This document shows positions 8,036 to 16,317 of a DNA stretch of 41,625 nucleotides, one piece after another. The notes below the pieces were generated by a model. It was not told the DNA's origin and did no database searches. It saw only the letters and a list, made by a program, of their open reading frames with translations. A program made the position numbers and the translations under genes. Positions within the stretch are counted from its first letter, which is position 1. Each line of letters opens with the position of its first letter. The stretch spans positions 1-41,625 of the forward strand of contig WLPX01000012.1 of the NCBI GenBank assembly GCA_009698575.1, read 5' to 3'. The DNA is from Actinomycetota bacterium (GTDB taxonomy: Bacteria; Actinomycetota; Actinomycetes; S36-B12; UBA5976).

Positions 8036-8464
8036 CTAGCTGCACTGAAAGCCGGCCCAGATTCGCTTGCCGCTATCGGTTAGTTCATAGCCCCAAAGGT
8101 CTGAGTACTCTTCGACAATATGCATGCCGCGGCCAGAATCTACGGCTACATCAAGCGAACGCATGACTGGCGGCTGATCATTTAAATCTGAAACGACGAC
8201 TTTAATCATGTATTGCCAACGCTCCAGGATCACTTGGAGCTCCGTGGTTGCATGCACTATTGAGTTTGCAACTAGTTCGCTGGTAACCGCAATTGCGTGA
8301 TCTAAGTCAACACCACCCTCGCTACCTAGGAAATCTGAAACTTGTTGCCGCGCGACTTGAACCGAGTCAACCATTGCTGGCATTGTCCAGCAGGCAATAG
8401 TTGCAAGGAAATCACCAAAGTAGATCGCCAAATCCGGATTACTGGATTCGTTGTAGGCGCTCAT
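8036..8464 (-). CDS. RsbW-like anti-sigma factor/serine kinase (HATPase_c_2)
   Basis: A 142-residue GHKL ATPase-like domain of the RsbW/SpoIIAB type. Visible are the N box with Glu63 and Asn67 (SELVANSIVHA), a G1-like DLNDQPP (93-99), the G2 loop SGRGMHIV (110-117) and the closing KRIWAGF. Such proteins bind alternative sigma factors or phosphorylate STAS-domain antagonists. Neither a sigma factor nor a STAS partner is encoded in this window, so it is an orphan here. The N-terminal 25 residues show no motif. The substrate kinase activity, if any, cannot be judged. The start is ATG at 8464, and a possible terminator separates it from smpB. Confidence 0.82.
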   Translation of the reverse strand: MSAYNESSNPDLAIYFGDFLATIACWTMPAMVDSVQVARQQVSDFLGSEGGVDLDHAIAVTSELVANSIVHATTELQVILERWQYMIKVVVSDLNDQPPVMRSLDVAVDSGRGMHIVEEYSDLWGYELTDSGKRIWAGFQCS

Positions 8465-8490
8465 AGTTTTTAGTATGCCCTTAAATACCT

Positions 8491-8515
8491 AAATAAAACC
8501 CAATAACTGGGGGTT
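8491..8515 (-). terminator. Weak terminator-like hairpin after smpB
   Basis: On the minus strand, AACCC at the smpB stop codon pairs with GGGTT across a CCAGTTATT interior and is followed by TTATTT. The stem is short (five pairs, or four in an alternative pairing), so this is only a possible terminator separating smpB from the anti-sigma gene. Confidence 0.35.
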
Positions 8516-8990
8516 AATCCATACCCTTGTCGCGACGACCGGTAGCTCTTTGAGCTTCGCGCTTGGCATCCTTTTCAGCAATTGCTTGTCGCTTATCGTA
8601 ATTCTTGCGACCACGAGCAATGGCAATTTCAACCTTGACATTGCCATCATTGAAATACATGCTCAATGGAATTAGGGTTAAGCCACTTTCTTTCAGCTTG
8701 TTTTCAATCTTGTCGATTTCTTGGCGATTTAAAAGCAACTTGCGTGCTCGAGTTGGAGCATGATTTGTCCAAGAACCCTCGTGATACTCCGGGATATTTA
8801 CCCCGCGCAGCCAAATTTCGCCATTTTCAAGCAAGGCATATCCATCAACTAAACTCGCGCGACCGGCACGTAAAGATTTAACTTCAGTGCCAACTAAAAC
8901 CATGCCAGCTTCGAATACATCTTCGATGGAGAAGTCGTGGCGAGCTTTCCGGTTCTGGGCGATAACCTTTCGACCGCGCTCTTTAGCCAC
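8514..8990 (-). CDS. smpB: SsrA-binding protein
   Basis: A 158-residue SmpB of the usual length, which carries tmRNA to stalled ribosomes. The OB-fold body shows GTEVKSLR (about 34-41), the [10 protein letters not shown] segment and IWLRGVNI, with the basic C-terminal tail ([16 protein letters not shown]) that enters the ribosomal mRNA channel. It follows the M23 peptidase gene by 10 bp on the same strand, in the actinobacterial prfB-ftsE-ftsX-smpB order. Its RNA partner ssrA lies about 8 kb away at 56-418, separated by the amine catabolism block. Confidence 0.97.
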   Translation of the reverse strand: MAKERGRKVIAQNRKARHDFSIEDVFEAGMVLVGTEVKSLRAGRASLVDGYALLENGEIWLRGVNIPEYHEGSWTNHAPTRARKLLLNRQEIDKIENKLKESGLTLIPLSMYFNDGNVKVEIAIARGRKNYDKRQAIAEKDAKREAQRATGRRDKGMD

Positions 8991-9000
8991 TTAACTCAAC

Positions 9001-10248
9001 TCATCCCCAACATGGAACAACGGTACGAGATGCACCGAACCAACCCAATGGATTGTACGGCACTCCGTTGAGGTGTACTTCAAAATGCAAATGCGGTCCC
9101 GTTGAAAATCCCGTCGAGCCCACGTAGCCAATTACTTCTTGGTTCTTGACCTTGTCCCCAGGGGAAACACCAAAAGAAGATTGGTGCGCATACATCGTTA
9201 CCATGCCGTCGCCATGATCGATCAAAGTCATGTTTCCATACGCCCGACTTACGGTTGTGGACAACACGACACCGTCGGCGGCTGCGTGAATTGCCGTTCC
9301 CTTAGGTGCTCCAGTATCCACGCCAGTATGACAAGACCTGTACTTGTAAACCGGGTGTACTCTCCATCCAACGCCGCCACCAGCAGCACGTCCAGGGAGC
9401 GGCCACGACAATGGTCCCGTTGCTTGTGGATCAACTGGTCCTTGATTACCCGCAGCTTTTGCTGCTGCAGCAATTCGAATCTGTTCGGCGCGAAGCTCGT
9501 TGTATTGCTTCTGTACTTCGGCTTTATCGTCCTTGGCAACTTTTAATGCAGCTGCTTCCTGCGCAACAAGCTTGTCTACTTCAGTCTTTGCTGCGGCTGC
9601 AATGTCTGCAGCATTTTGAGCATCAATCAAAGCTTGAGATGCGACATCAGCCACTCGTTGCATATCGAGTCGAATTTCTTCGGCTGCAGCTGCATCCTTT
9701 GCCAACTGCTCTTTACCGACGATTAACTGATCAAGGCTATCTGCGGTTGATAACGAGACTGCTTTAATATTTTGAAGTCTTGCAGTTAAGTCAGATGGGG
9801 ACTCAGACTCTAAAATTACTTCCCATTGCGAAGTGGGTCCTTGTTGATATACCGAACGGGCAAACTGGTCTACCTTCTTTTGAAGCTGATTGATTTCCGC
9901 TTCTTTGCTGGTGACTTTTGCTAACGCTGCCGCATAAACGGACTTGGCTGCAGCCAAATCTGCCGCAGCAATATTGTAAACACCGGTGGCTTCTGCTTCC
10001 TTAGTGCTCGCAGCAGCCATAGCTTTTCTGGCAGCCGGTAATTTAGCCTGGGCTTCCTTAAGGGAGGCAGCCGCCTTAACTACAGCTTTTGACGCTGCGG
10101 TCAGAGCCTCTGATGCTTCTGCAACTTCTTTGTTGATGTCCTTATTTCCTGCGATGGCAGGCGTAACCAATAGGGAGAGCAACAAGGGCACGGAGATTAC
10201 ACCTCGGGTTAACCGCGAGGTACTCATACGCGTGAGGAAGGCGCGCAT
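9001..10248 (-). CDS. Secreted coiled-coil M23 peptidase, probable FtsEX-controlled cell-wall hydrolase
   Basis: A 415-residue exported protein. A signal peptide (basic start, hydrophobic 17-30, likely cleavage after AIA at 33) leads into a long Ala/Lys/Glu-rich coiled coil (about 38-255), followed by a linker and a C-terminal LytM/M23 domain. The zinc ligands are intact: HTGVD (307-311), the His in MYAH (355) and HLH (386-388), so it should cleave peptidoglycan cross-bridges. The architecture matches EnvC-like and coiled-coil M23 partners of FtsEX. The gene sits directly after ftsX, implying that FtsE-driven movement of FtsX activates it during division. Start ATG 10248 has GGAG nearby; an internal ATG at residue 8 is an alternative. 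Confidence 0.92.
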   Translation of the reverse strand: MRAFLTRMSTSRLTRGVISVPLLLSLLVTPAIAGNKDINKEVAEASEALTAASKAVVKAAASLKEAQAKLPAARKAMAAASTKEAEATGVYNIAAADLAAAKSVYAAALAKVTSKEAEINQLQKKVDQFARSVYQQGPTSQWEVILESESPSDLTARLQNIKAVSLSTADSLDQLIVGKEQLAKDAAAAEEIRLDMQRVADVASQALIDAQNAADIAAAAKTEVDKLVAQEAAALKVAKDDKAEVQKQYNELRAEQIRIAAAAKAAGNQGPVDPQATGPLSWPLPGRAAGGGVGWRVHPVYKYRSCHTGVDTGAPKGTAIHAAADGVVLSTTVSRAYGNMTLIDHGDGMVTMYAHQSSFGVSPGDKVKNQEVIGYVGSTGFSTGPHLHFEVHLNGVPYNPLGWFGASRTVVPCWG

Positions 10249-10354
10249 ATTGCTCCGTTCAATGGGGAAGTTCTTTAATCGTAACGGAAGTGTCCTGTGT
10301 TGCTGGTGGGACTGGGATCGTGTCGAGCTGATTTTTAGCCAAATTTTGAAGAAA

Positions 10355-11260
10355 TTAGCCCTTTAAGTACCGGCGCAGGGTGATTGAGGATGCCAAAACG
10401 GTGGTTCCTACGCCAATCAGGTAAAGCCAAGGAATTATCACCAGTACCTCTGGCCAAGTTACAAATGGGATGAAAGTCAGATTCGGAGCCAGTCTGGCAT
10501 CAATGACCCAGTATTTAGCTGCCAAAATTCCAGCGGTAGCAAGAGTAGATCCCAGGATTGCAGCAACTGCAGCTTCCAGAATGAAAGGTAACCGAATGGC
10601 CATATTGCTAGCGCCCACAGATCTCATGATTGAAGTTTCGCGACGGCGCGCAAATGCGGCTACCCGCACGGTATTCATCACTAACAAAATCGTTACAAAT
10701 AACATTGCGAGTGCAACCGCGAGTGCGAATGTTTGTAAGCCTCGCAAAATTTGGAAAAATCTATCCAAGAGTTTTCGCTGATCTTGAATAGATTCAACGC
10801 CCTGAACAGATTGAAGTGCACTTGCAACTTTCTCAAAGTTCGCTGGATCGTCAAGTTTGACTCGGAAAGATTCAGGTAATGCATCTGGACTAATGTTTGC
10901 CAAAATAGCTGAGCCCGCGAATTGTTCCTTGAATTGCTTGTATGCATCTGCTGAGGATTCATAGAAAACATCTTGCACAGTCGGTGATAACGAACCCAAG
11001 ATTGATTCGATGTTGGTGCGTTGGCTCGGTGTAACGGTTCCGGTGCAAGTGAAGGCTACCGAGCTCTTTCCACACAAGAAAATTGATACTTCAATTTTGT
11101 CGTACCAATAGCCTTTCATGCGATCCACTTGAGCACTCATGAGTAGCGCTGCGCCCACTAGCGATAGCGATACGGCCACGGAGACGATTAGCGCAACTGT
11201 CATAGTAAAGTTACGGCGCAGGCCATTGCCTACTTCTTTGGTTATAAAGGACATTCTCAT
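10355..11260 (-). CDS. ftsX: Cell division protein FtsX
   Basis: A 301-residue FtsX, the membrane half of the FtsEX ABC-type complex that couples the divisome to peptidoglycan hydrolysis. There is one membrane helix near residues 20-44, then an extracytoplasmic loop (about 45-170) with two Cys residues (CGKSSVAFTC), then three more helices (about 175-200, 220-250, 270-292) within the FtsX-permease domain. The start MRMSFITKEVG is normal for actinobacterial FtsX; the second Met is an alternative. The gene begins 2 bp after the ftsE stop and precedes the M23 peptidase gene. Confidence 0.96.
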   Translation of the reverse strand: MRMSFITKEVGNGLRRNFTMTVALIVSVAVSLSLVGAALLMSAQVDRMKGYWYDKIEVSIFLCGKSSVAFTCTGTVTPSQRTNIESILGSLSPTVQDVFYESSADAYKQFKEQFAGSAILANISPDALPESFRVKLDDPANFEKVASALQSVQGVESIQDQRKLLDRFFQILRGLQTFALAVALAMLFVTILLVMNTVRVAAFARRRETSIMRSVGASNMAIRLPFILEAAVAAILGSTLATAGILAAKYWVIDARLAPNLTFIPFVTWPEVLVIIPWLYLIGVGTTVLASSITLRRYLKG

Positions 11261-11262
11261 AG

Positions 11263-11955
11263 CTATTGCCCCGTATTTCCATACATACCGCGCTCTTGAT
11301 CGCGCACGATTTTACCATTTTCCATTTGCACAATGCGCTTACGCATCTGATCCACAATTGCCACATCATGTGTTGCCATTACGATTGTGGTTCCGGTTCT
11401 ATTGATGCGATCAAGCAGTTTCATAATGCCGACACTCGTTGATGGATCCAAGTTTCCTGTTGGTTCATCTGCCAGGAGAAGCTTTGGGCGATTAACAAAT
11501 GCTCGAGCAAGCGCCACTCGCTGTTGTTCCCCACCGGACAACTCTGAAGGCAAGCGGTGAGCCTTCTCTTCTAGGCCAACGAGTTCAAGAATCGCAGGAA
11601 CACGCTCTTGAATTTCATTTTTAGACTTTCCTATAACTTCCATGCCAAAGGCCACATTGTCAAAAACGGTTTTACCCGGAAGCAACCTAAAATCTTGGAA
11701 CACAATTCCCATGGTGCGACGAAATGCCGGAACTTTACGGTTCGACAGCTTTGCCACATTGATTCCATCTACCGTTACCGTGCCAGATGTCGGTATTTCT
11801 TCCTTCAGCAATAATCGCAGTAAGGATGACTTGCCTGAACCAGACGCACCTACCAGGAATACGAAATCACCTTGCTCAATAGTCAAATTGATGTCATCGA
11901 GAGCTGGTGTAATTGTATTTTTATAATGCTTAGAGACATTGTCGAAATTAATCAC
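11263..11955 (-). CDS. ftsE: Cell division ATP-binding protein FtsE
   Basis: A 230-residue ABC ATPase that pairs with FtsX. It has Walker A GASGSGKS (36-43), the Q-loop VFQDFR (86-91), signature LSGGEQ (139-144), Walker B LLLADEP (159-165) and the H-loop MATHD. I prefer the GTG start at 11955 ([11 protein letters not shown]) over the longer version from 11994, because GAGGAG lies eight to nine bases upstream of the GTG and FtsE proteins normally start there. It is followed 2 bp later by ftsX. The 128-bp gap from prfB contains no obvious terminator. Confidence 0.95.
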   Translation of the reverse strand: MINFDNVSKHYKNTITPALDDINLTIEQGDFVFLVGASGSGKSSLLRLLLKEEIPTSGTVTVDGINVAKLSNRKVPAFRRTMGIVFQDFRLLPGKTVFDNVAFGMEVIGKSKNEIQERVPAILELVGLEEKAHRLPSELSGGEQQRVALARAFVNRPKLLLADEPTGNLDPSTSVGIMKLLDRINRTGTTIVMATHDVAIVDQMRKRIVQMENGKIVRDQERGMYGNTGQ

Positions 11956-12083
11956 AATGCACTCTCCTCGCTTGGGCGCGCAAGATTGCGCCATAAATAC
12001 TGATTAACTTCAGCCTAAATACTGTTTTGCCTTAGTCCTAGCAGGGCGCGCCGAATTCATGCAATCCAAACAATTAGTAAGAG

Positions 12084-13190
12084 CTAATTCGCTTGCTCAC
12101 GACGCCAGCGAATTCCAGATTCGACAAATAGGTCAATGTCACCGTCGAGTACCGCAGAGGTATTGCCCGTTTCTTCTTCGGTGCGAATATCTTTAACCAT
12201 TTGATACGGATGTAAAACATATGAACGCATTTGATTACCCCAAGAGCCGGCGGTATCTCCCTTTAGCGAATTGATCTTGGCCTGTTCTTCTTGACGAGTG
12301 CGTTCCAGGATCCTGGCTTGCAGAACTGCCATTGCAGTTGCTTTGTTCTGCAACTGCGACCTTTCATTTTGGCAAGAAACTACGATCCCAGTTGGAATGT
12401 GAGTAAGTCGAACTGCCGAGTCTGTGGTGTTAACTCCCTGGCCACCTGGGCCAGATGAACGATAAACATCAACTCGAATGTCATCGTCAGGAATTTCAAC
12501 CGAGTCTGTTTGCTCGACAACGGGAATTACTTCAACTTCGGCAAATGATGTTTGCCGACGACTTTGGTTATCAAATGGGGAAATTCTCACTAGACGATGT
12601 GTGCCTTGCTCGACTGACAATGTGCCATATGCAAATGGAGCTTTAACTGCAAATGTGGTGGACTTAATGCCAGCTTCTTCAGCATATGAAGTTTCATAGA
12701 CCTCAGTTGGCCAGCCGTGGCGCTCGCAGTAACGCAAATACATACGCTGCAACATTTCCGCCCAGTCTGCTGCGTCAACTCCACCGGCTCCCGAACGAAT
12801 CGAAACAAGGGCTTCGCGATGATCGTATTCTCCAGAAAGCAAAGTTCGAACTTCAAGTTCTCCGATGGACTTTTCTAATGCAATTAGCTCTAAGTTGGCT
12901 TCATCTAAAATTGCCGAATCGCTCTCAGTCTCACCCATTTCATGCAAAACATGCACATCATCAACACGAGACCGCAAATTCTTAATTCGGCCGATGTCAG
13001 CTTGTAGTACAGAAAGTTTTCCAGTAACTCGCTGCGCATTGGCTTGGTCATCCCAGAGATCAGGTGCTGAAGCCAAGACTTCTAACTCGGCAACTTGGGC
13101 CAGCATGTCATCCAGATTCAATACTTTTTCGATACTGGAAAGCGTGGAGTTGATTGCTGCTAAGTCAGCGCTAAAGTCTCCGGTTGCCAT
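12084..13190 (-). CDS. prfB: Peptide chain release factor 2
   Basis: A 368-residue class I release factor reading UAA and UGA. The codon-recognition motif SPF (204-206) identifies RF2, and GGQ (249-251) is the peptidyl-hydrolysis loop. The reading frame is continuous from the ATG, so the autoregulatory in-frame UGA and +1 frameshift found in most other phyla is absent. That is normal for actinobacteria. The gene starts just 22 bp after the tad operon's last stop codon and has only a weak ribosome site, so it may share the tad transcript. ftsE follows 128 bp later. Confidence 0.97.
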   Translation of the reverse strand: MATGDFSADLAAINSTLSSIEKVLNLDDMLAQVAELEVLASAPDLWDDQANAQRVTGKLSVLQADIGRIKNLRSRVDDVHVLHEMGETESDSAILDEANLELIALEKSIGELEVRTLLSGEYDHREALVSIRSGAGGVDAADWAEMLQRMYLRYCERHGWPTEVYETSYAEEAGIKSTTFAVKAPFAYGTLSVEQGTHRLVRISPFDNQSRRQTSFAEVEVIPVVEQTDSVEIPDDDIRVDVYRSSGPGGQGVNTTDSAVRLTHIPTGIVVSCQNERSQLQNKATAMAVLQARILERTRQEEQAKINSLKGDTAGSWGNQMRSYVLHPYQMVKDIRTEEETGNTSAVLDGDIDLFVESGIRWRREQAN

Positions 13191-13212
13191 AGTTCATAAG
13201 GCTACCGTGAAT

Positions 13213-13653
13213 TTAGCGAACTTTATTAATTGCCTTGGCAGAACTAACTATCACTGGACTTGACAATGGCATCAAGTAACCGAAAGGTAATTTTGGTTTC
13301 GCCTGAACTGTCACGGTTACAGACTTGCCCGTGACCGAAACACTTTTTACAAAAAATTGCTTAACTTGGGCGCTCGCTCCTGCCTCTCGAATATAAGCTT
13401 GCACTCGAATCCGAGCCGCCTTTTCGCTAATAGTTAATTGCGAGGTAATACCATCTCGATATACCGTGTCTGCGTCAATCGCCTGGGCAGCAGCAAGTGC
13501 GGCCCCGTCGGCAATGCCATCGAGAACATTACGGGTCGTCCATATCGAAGCCACATTTATTGCAACGGTTGCAATCATCAGAGCCGCTATCGAAAGGCCC
13601 ACTCCAAATAGCAGGATCGATCCGTCGTCAGACTTTAGGTTGGCCGGCTTCAT
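13213..13653 (-). CDS. TadG-like pilus/secretory protein
   Basis: A 146-residue membrane-anchored protein of the actinobacterial tad cluster. A short basic/acidic lead (SDDG) precedes a hydrophobic helix (about 13-35), then a Putative-Flp-GoTadG-type region, DGIADGAALAAAQAID, and a beta-rich C-terminal half, presumably outside the cell. The possible prepilin cleavage site follows Gly11, but the +5 position is Phe instead of Glu. It overlaps the preceding TadE-like gene by an ATGA junction. The assignment as TadG-like rests on context plus the N-terminal pattern. Its exact role in pilus assembly or helicase-secretory functions is not known. Confidence 0.75.
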   Translation of the reverse strand: MKPANLKSDDGSILLFGVGLSIAALMIATVAINVASIWTTRNVLDGIADGAALAAAQAIDADTVYRDGITSQLTISEKAARIRVQAYIREAGASAQVKQFFVKSVSVTGKSVTVTVQAKPKLPFGYLMPLSSPVIVSSAKAINKVR

Positions 13654-14075
13654 TGCGGCACCCTTAACTCATCAACCACCGCAGTGTGGCGAGCGGAAAC
13701 GAGAATCGATCTAGCACTCAATCTCATTGGCAGATGAAGGTTTACCGTTTGCGATACCTTAACCGTCACATAACCTCCCGGCGTTAAACATGGGTTAAAA
13801 GAGCAGCTGAATGCTATCGATGTGCCCGATTTCGAAGGATCTAAATCTTTGTAGGTTAACAAGGCAGCAGATCTGGAATTAGTTTTAGCTTGGGCCTCAC
13901 TACTAGAAATTACAAACGCTCGCGAAGCAGCCCGAGCAGCCACATCGGTTGCTAGATATGCCTGCGCGACCGACATACAAGATCCAGCAATAATCGATAT
14001 TGGTATTAGTAGAGCCACAGTAACTCCAATAAACTCAACTACGACATTGCCTTCATCGGTAAGAGTTTTTCTCAT
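13650..14075 (-). CDS. TadE-like pseudopilin
   Basis: A 141-residue TadE-family protein. The N-terminus DEGNVVVEF gives a prepilin-type site: cleavage after Gly9 with Glu14 at +5 and Phe at +6, followed by a hydrophobic segment (about 15-34). The extracellular part has two Cys residues (CSFNPC) that might form a disulphide. Among the four small proteins of this locus, this is the only one keeping the +5 Glu. It overlaps both neighbours by ATGA junctions, so the genes are co-translated. The protein probably acts as a minor pilin or as part of the Flp assembly platform. Confidence 0.8.
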   Translation of the reverse strand: MRKTLTDEGNVVVEFIGVTVALLIPISIIAGSCMSVAQAYLATDVAARAASRAFVISSSEAQAKTNSRSAALLTYKDLDPSKSGTSIAFSCSFNPCLTPGGYVTVKVSQTVNLHLPMRLSARSILVSARHTAVVDELRVPQ

Positions 14076-14464
14076 AAAAGTTTCTCGTCAACTGCGCGAG
14101 CTGTGGCAGATATAGTAATTGACCGATTCAGTATATTAATCATTACTTTGCGTGAAATAGTGACTTGAACATAACTAATGCCTTTTACCTGCTCCTGGGA
14201 CATCGAAATATTCCCATTGAATTTCGCACCGCGACTACTGAGTATCGCCAATGCAGCTGATCGACCAAATGAATTGGTGGAGTCTGCCGCACTGGCGGTT
14301 CGGGCGCCGATAACCGCAGCAGAATTTAAAACACTTTTATCTGCAACCAGCATCGTAATTTGACCAACAGAAACAAATAACAAAACTAATAGCGGTGCAA
14401 TTAAAACAAATCCAACAACTCCAGACCCCCGATCTGAGTCCTGAAATTTATGGTTGTGAAACAC
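14072..14464 (-). CDS. TadE-like pilus protein
   Basis: A 130-residue TadE-like protein with a short lead (DSDRG), a hydrophobic helix (about 17-38) and a beta-rich exported part. The prepilin-type pattern is present, but the expected Glu at +5 after Gly13 is Gly18. The start is a GTG at 14464 overlapping the upstream pilin-like gene by 17 bases; no Shine-Dalgarno is seen, so coupling to the upstream gene is likely. The start is the least certain part of this call. Confidence 0.75.
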   Translation of the reverse strand: MFHNHKFQDSDRGSGVVGFVLIAPLLVLLFVSVGQITMLVADKSVLNSAAVIGARTASAADSTNSFGRSAALAILSSRGAKFNGNISMSQEQVKGISYVQVTISRKVMINILNRSITISATARAVDEKLL

Positions 14465-14669
14465 TTCGAAGTGCGCTTGTTAGAACTGATTTAAGTTGGC
14501 CATCTGCAACTGACCAGACTGCAACTACCAGTCCGGCCGTCATAACTGTAACCAAAACCCAGCCCGGAACATCCCCACGTTCTTCGCGAACTTTAACCCC
14601 CCATCTAGGTGCTGACATGTGCACCCAAGCGGCGGCTCTAATTACTAATCTATTTATTGTTGTATTCAT
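14448..14669 (-). CDS. Small Flp-pilin-like membrane protein of the tad locus
   Basis: A 73-residue protein with a basic N-terminal lead, REERGDVPGW (28-37) and one hydrophobic helix (about 37-53). Its size, position between tadC and the tadE-like genes, and single helix match the small pilin-like proteins found at this place in actinobacterial tad clusters. A prepilin cut after Gly32 is conceivable, but the +5 position is Trp. The ATG at 14669 has GGGGGAGAG immediately upstream, so it is preferred over an ATG at 14735. It could be the main pilin of the system or a structural accessory. Confidence 0.7.
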   Translation of the reverse strand: MNTTINRLVIRAAAWVHMSAPRWGVKVREERGDVPGWVLVTVMTAGLVVAVWSVADGQLKSVLTSALRSVSQP

Positions 14670-14755
14670 CTCTCCCCCATTGCCTATCTCTTTGTGTGAC
14701 GCTCTATTTGAAGCGCCAGATTCTTGTCCTTGCAAATCTGTCGATTCACAAATAT

Positions 14756-15643
14756 TTATAAAACCTGCAATGCAACCATCCCTGGATATAGAGCAACTGC
14801 AACAATCATTGGCAGAATCAAGAAGACCACCGGCAACATCATTGCGGTTTCTTTGCGTCCTGCAAGAATCAAGAGAATACGAGCCTCATGCGCTCGGGCA
14901 TCGGCTGCTTGAGCCCTAAGCACTTGTGCCAGAGGTGTCCCTCGTTCAAGTGCCAAATTGAGTGCGCGTATTGCACGACGTAATGACTGTGATGCAATTT
15001 CTAGATCTAGTTTTGTAAGTGCTTGAGATAGGTTCTCTCCCGAGTTGACAGCATTAACAAGAGTTTGTAACTCATCGACCAAGGGTCCGCTGCAAGTATT
15101 CGCGATTCTGTGTGTGGCTAGAAATACCGGCTCTCCAGCTGAGACGGCAAATGCCAACAAATCTAGAACAGCTGGCAGTTGTGCCTCAATTATTGATATT
15201 CGTTTGGCTGCCTTACTTGCCAACTGCCACTTTGCATACCAGCCCCCGACAACGAAGGCACCTATCGTTATCAAAATAGTTAGAAAGAGCGACAAGGATC
15301 CTTCCGATGCCAAGCGAAGTCCTATCCAAATCAAGGCAACAATTAGAAAAAGTCCAGCTGTGGATATCTGACTTCGACGAAAATTTGCCAACGACGTTGG
15401 GCTTGCTGACTGACGAAGTTTTCGGAAATTCTCTAGATTGCTGCCCCAGGGTGCCCATTCTCCATCAGTCAGAATCACGTGAGCTTTTTGCCAAATCTCC
15501 TGCGTTAAGTTACGAGTAACACTGACGCCGGAGCCAACGTAAGGTGAAATCGCATCAGCCAAAACTCGGTTAGGTTTAAGTACAGTTCGCATAATGAGCA
15601 CTAAACCAGCACCTAGCAATGCTCCCAAAGCTAACCCAGTCAT
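14756..15643 (-). CDS. tadC: Type II secretion F-domain membrane protein TadC
   Basis: A 295-residue inner-membrane platform protein of the Tad pilus machine. A membrane helix near the N-terminus (MTGLALGALLGAGLVLIM) is followed by two helices around residues 95-135 and a T2SSF domain with the typical QSLRRAIRALNLALERGTPL pattern, and closing C-terminal helices. The start ATG at 15643 overlaps the tadB stop in an ATGA junction. The longer frame to 15805 adds 54 residues unlike the family and lies inside tadB, so it is rejected. TadB and TadC probably form the hetero-complex that the TadA ATPase drives. Confidence 0.88.
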   Translation of the reverse strand: MTGLALGALLGAGLVLIMRTVLKPNRVLADAISPYVGSGVSVTRNLTQEIWQKAHVILTDGEWAPWGSNLENFRKLRQSASPTSLANFRRSQISTAGLFLIVALIWIGLRLASEGSLSLFLTILITIGAFVVGGWYAKWQLASKAAKRISIIEAQLPAVLDLLAFAVSAGEPVFLATHRIANTCSGPLVDELQTLVNAVNSGENLSQALTKLDLEIASQSLRRAIRALNLALERGTPLAQVLRAQAADARAHEARILLILAGRKETAMMLPVVFLILPMIVAVALYPGMVALQVL

Positions 15644-16317
15644 GCCAACAGCCTGCCAACTTGTGGCAGCTTTGCAATTTTCATCATTGCAAAATACGCA
15701 AACACCGAAACCACCGCGCAGGCTATCAACATTCGAATCCCACCATTGGATGTATAAACACTTGCTGCCGAATCTCGAGATGACAGCACTAATGCAGTTA
15801 CCCATGGGGCTGCTACCGCTAATTTCGCTCCATTAACGGTCCAGCTTTGGCGAGCCAATATCTCTCCACGAACAACAAGATCTTCGCGCATGACCTCAGA
15901 TAGGGTGCGTAGTAAAACTCCGAGGTCTGCTCCGCCAACTTCATATGCAACTTCCAGCGATGTTACAAACTTATCTGCCTGCGGATCTGCAAGTTCAATT
16001 GCCATCGAATCCAACCCTGAAACAAAGTCACCAGTTGCTTGGTATTTATCTCGACATAAAGCAAGGGCTGGTCGTAACACCTCAGGCCCCGATTGACACA
16101 ATTCAGAAACAGCTTGCGGTAGCGATAATCCCGCTCTAATTGCCGAAACCAAATCATCAACTACTTCGGGCCAAATCTCTGGTGGGTAGTACTTTCTGCG
16201 CCTTCTGGACCCAAAGAAACGAGTAATTGCCCTTGCCTCTAACTTCATAGGTTGATCTACCGCATTAAGAATCAGCAGGATGCCAATTCCAATTCCTAAA
16301 CCAATAATTAGACCCAT
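15640..16317 (-). CDS. tadB: Type II secretion F-domain membrane protein TadB
   Basis: A 225-residue membrane platform protein. It has an N-terminal helix (about 1-20), then a cytosolic T2SSF domain (WPEVVDDLVSAIRAGLSLPQAV and SLEVAYEVGGADLGVLLRTLSEVMRED), and two C-terminal helices (about 165-220). It is shorter than many TadB proteins, which often carry an extra N-terminal region. It overlaps tadA by 10 bases and tadC by an ATGA junction. The role is inferred from the family: forming with TadC the membrane base of the Flp pilus. Confidence 0.87.
   Translation of the reverse strand: MGLIIGLGIGIGILLILNAVDQPMKLEARAITRFFGSRRRRKYYPPEIWPEVVDDLVSAIRAGLSLPQAVSELCQSGPEVLRPALALCRDKYQATGDFVSGLDSMAIELADPQADKFVTSLEVAYEVGGADLGVLLRTLSEVMREDLVVRGEILARQSWTVNGAKLAVAAPWVTALVLSSRDSAASVYTSNGGIRMLIACAVVSVFAYFAMMKIAKLPQVGRLLA

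Noticed and set aside
12084..13190. Programmed +1 frameshift in prfB
   Set aside because: The frame is continuous from ATG through SPF and GGQ with no in-frame UGA near codon 26.
15644..15805. Extended N-terminus of tadC
   Set aside because: The extra residues come from another frame of tadB and do not look like a membrane platform protein; the ATGA overlap start fits better.
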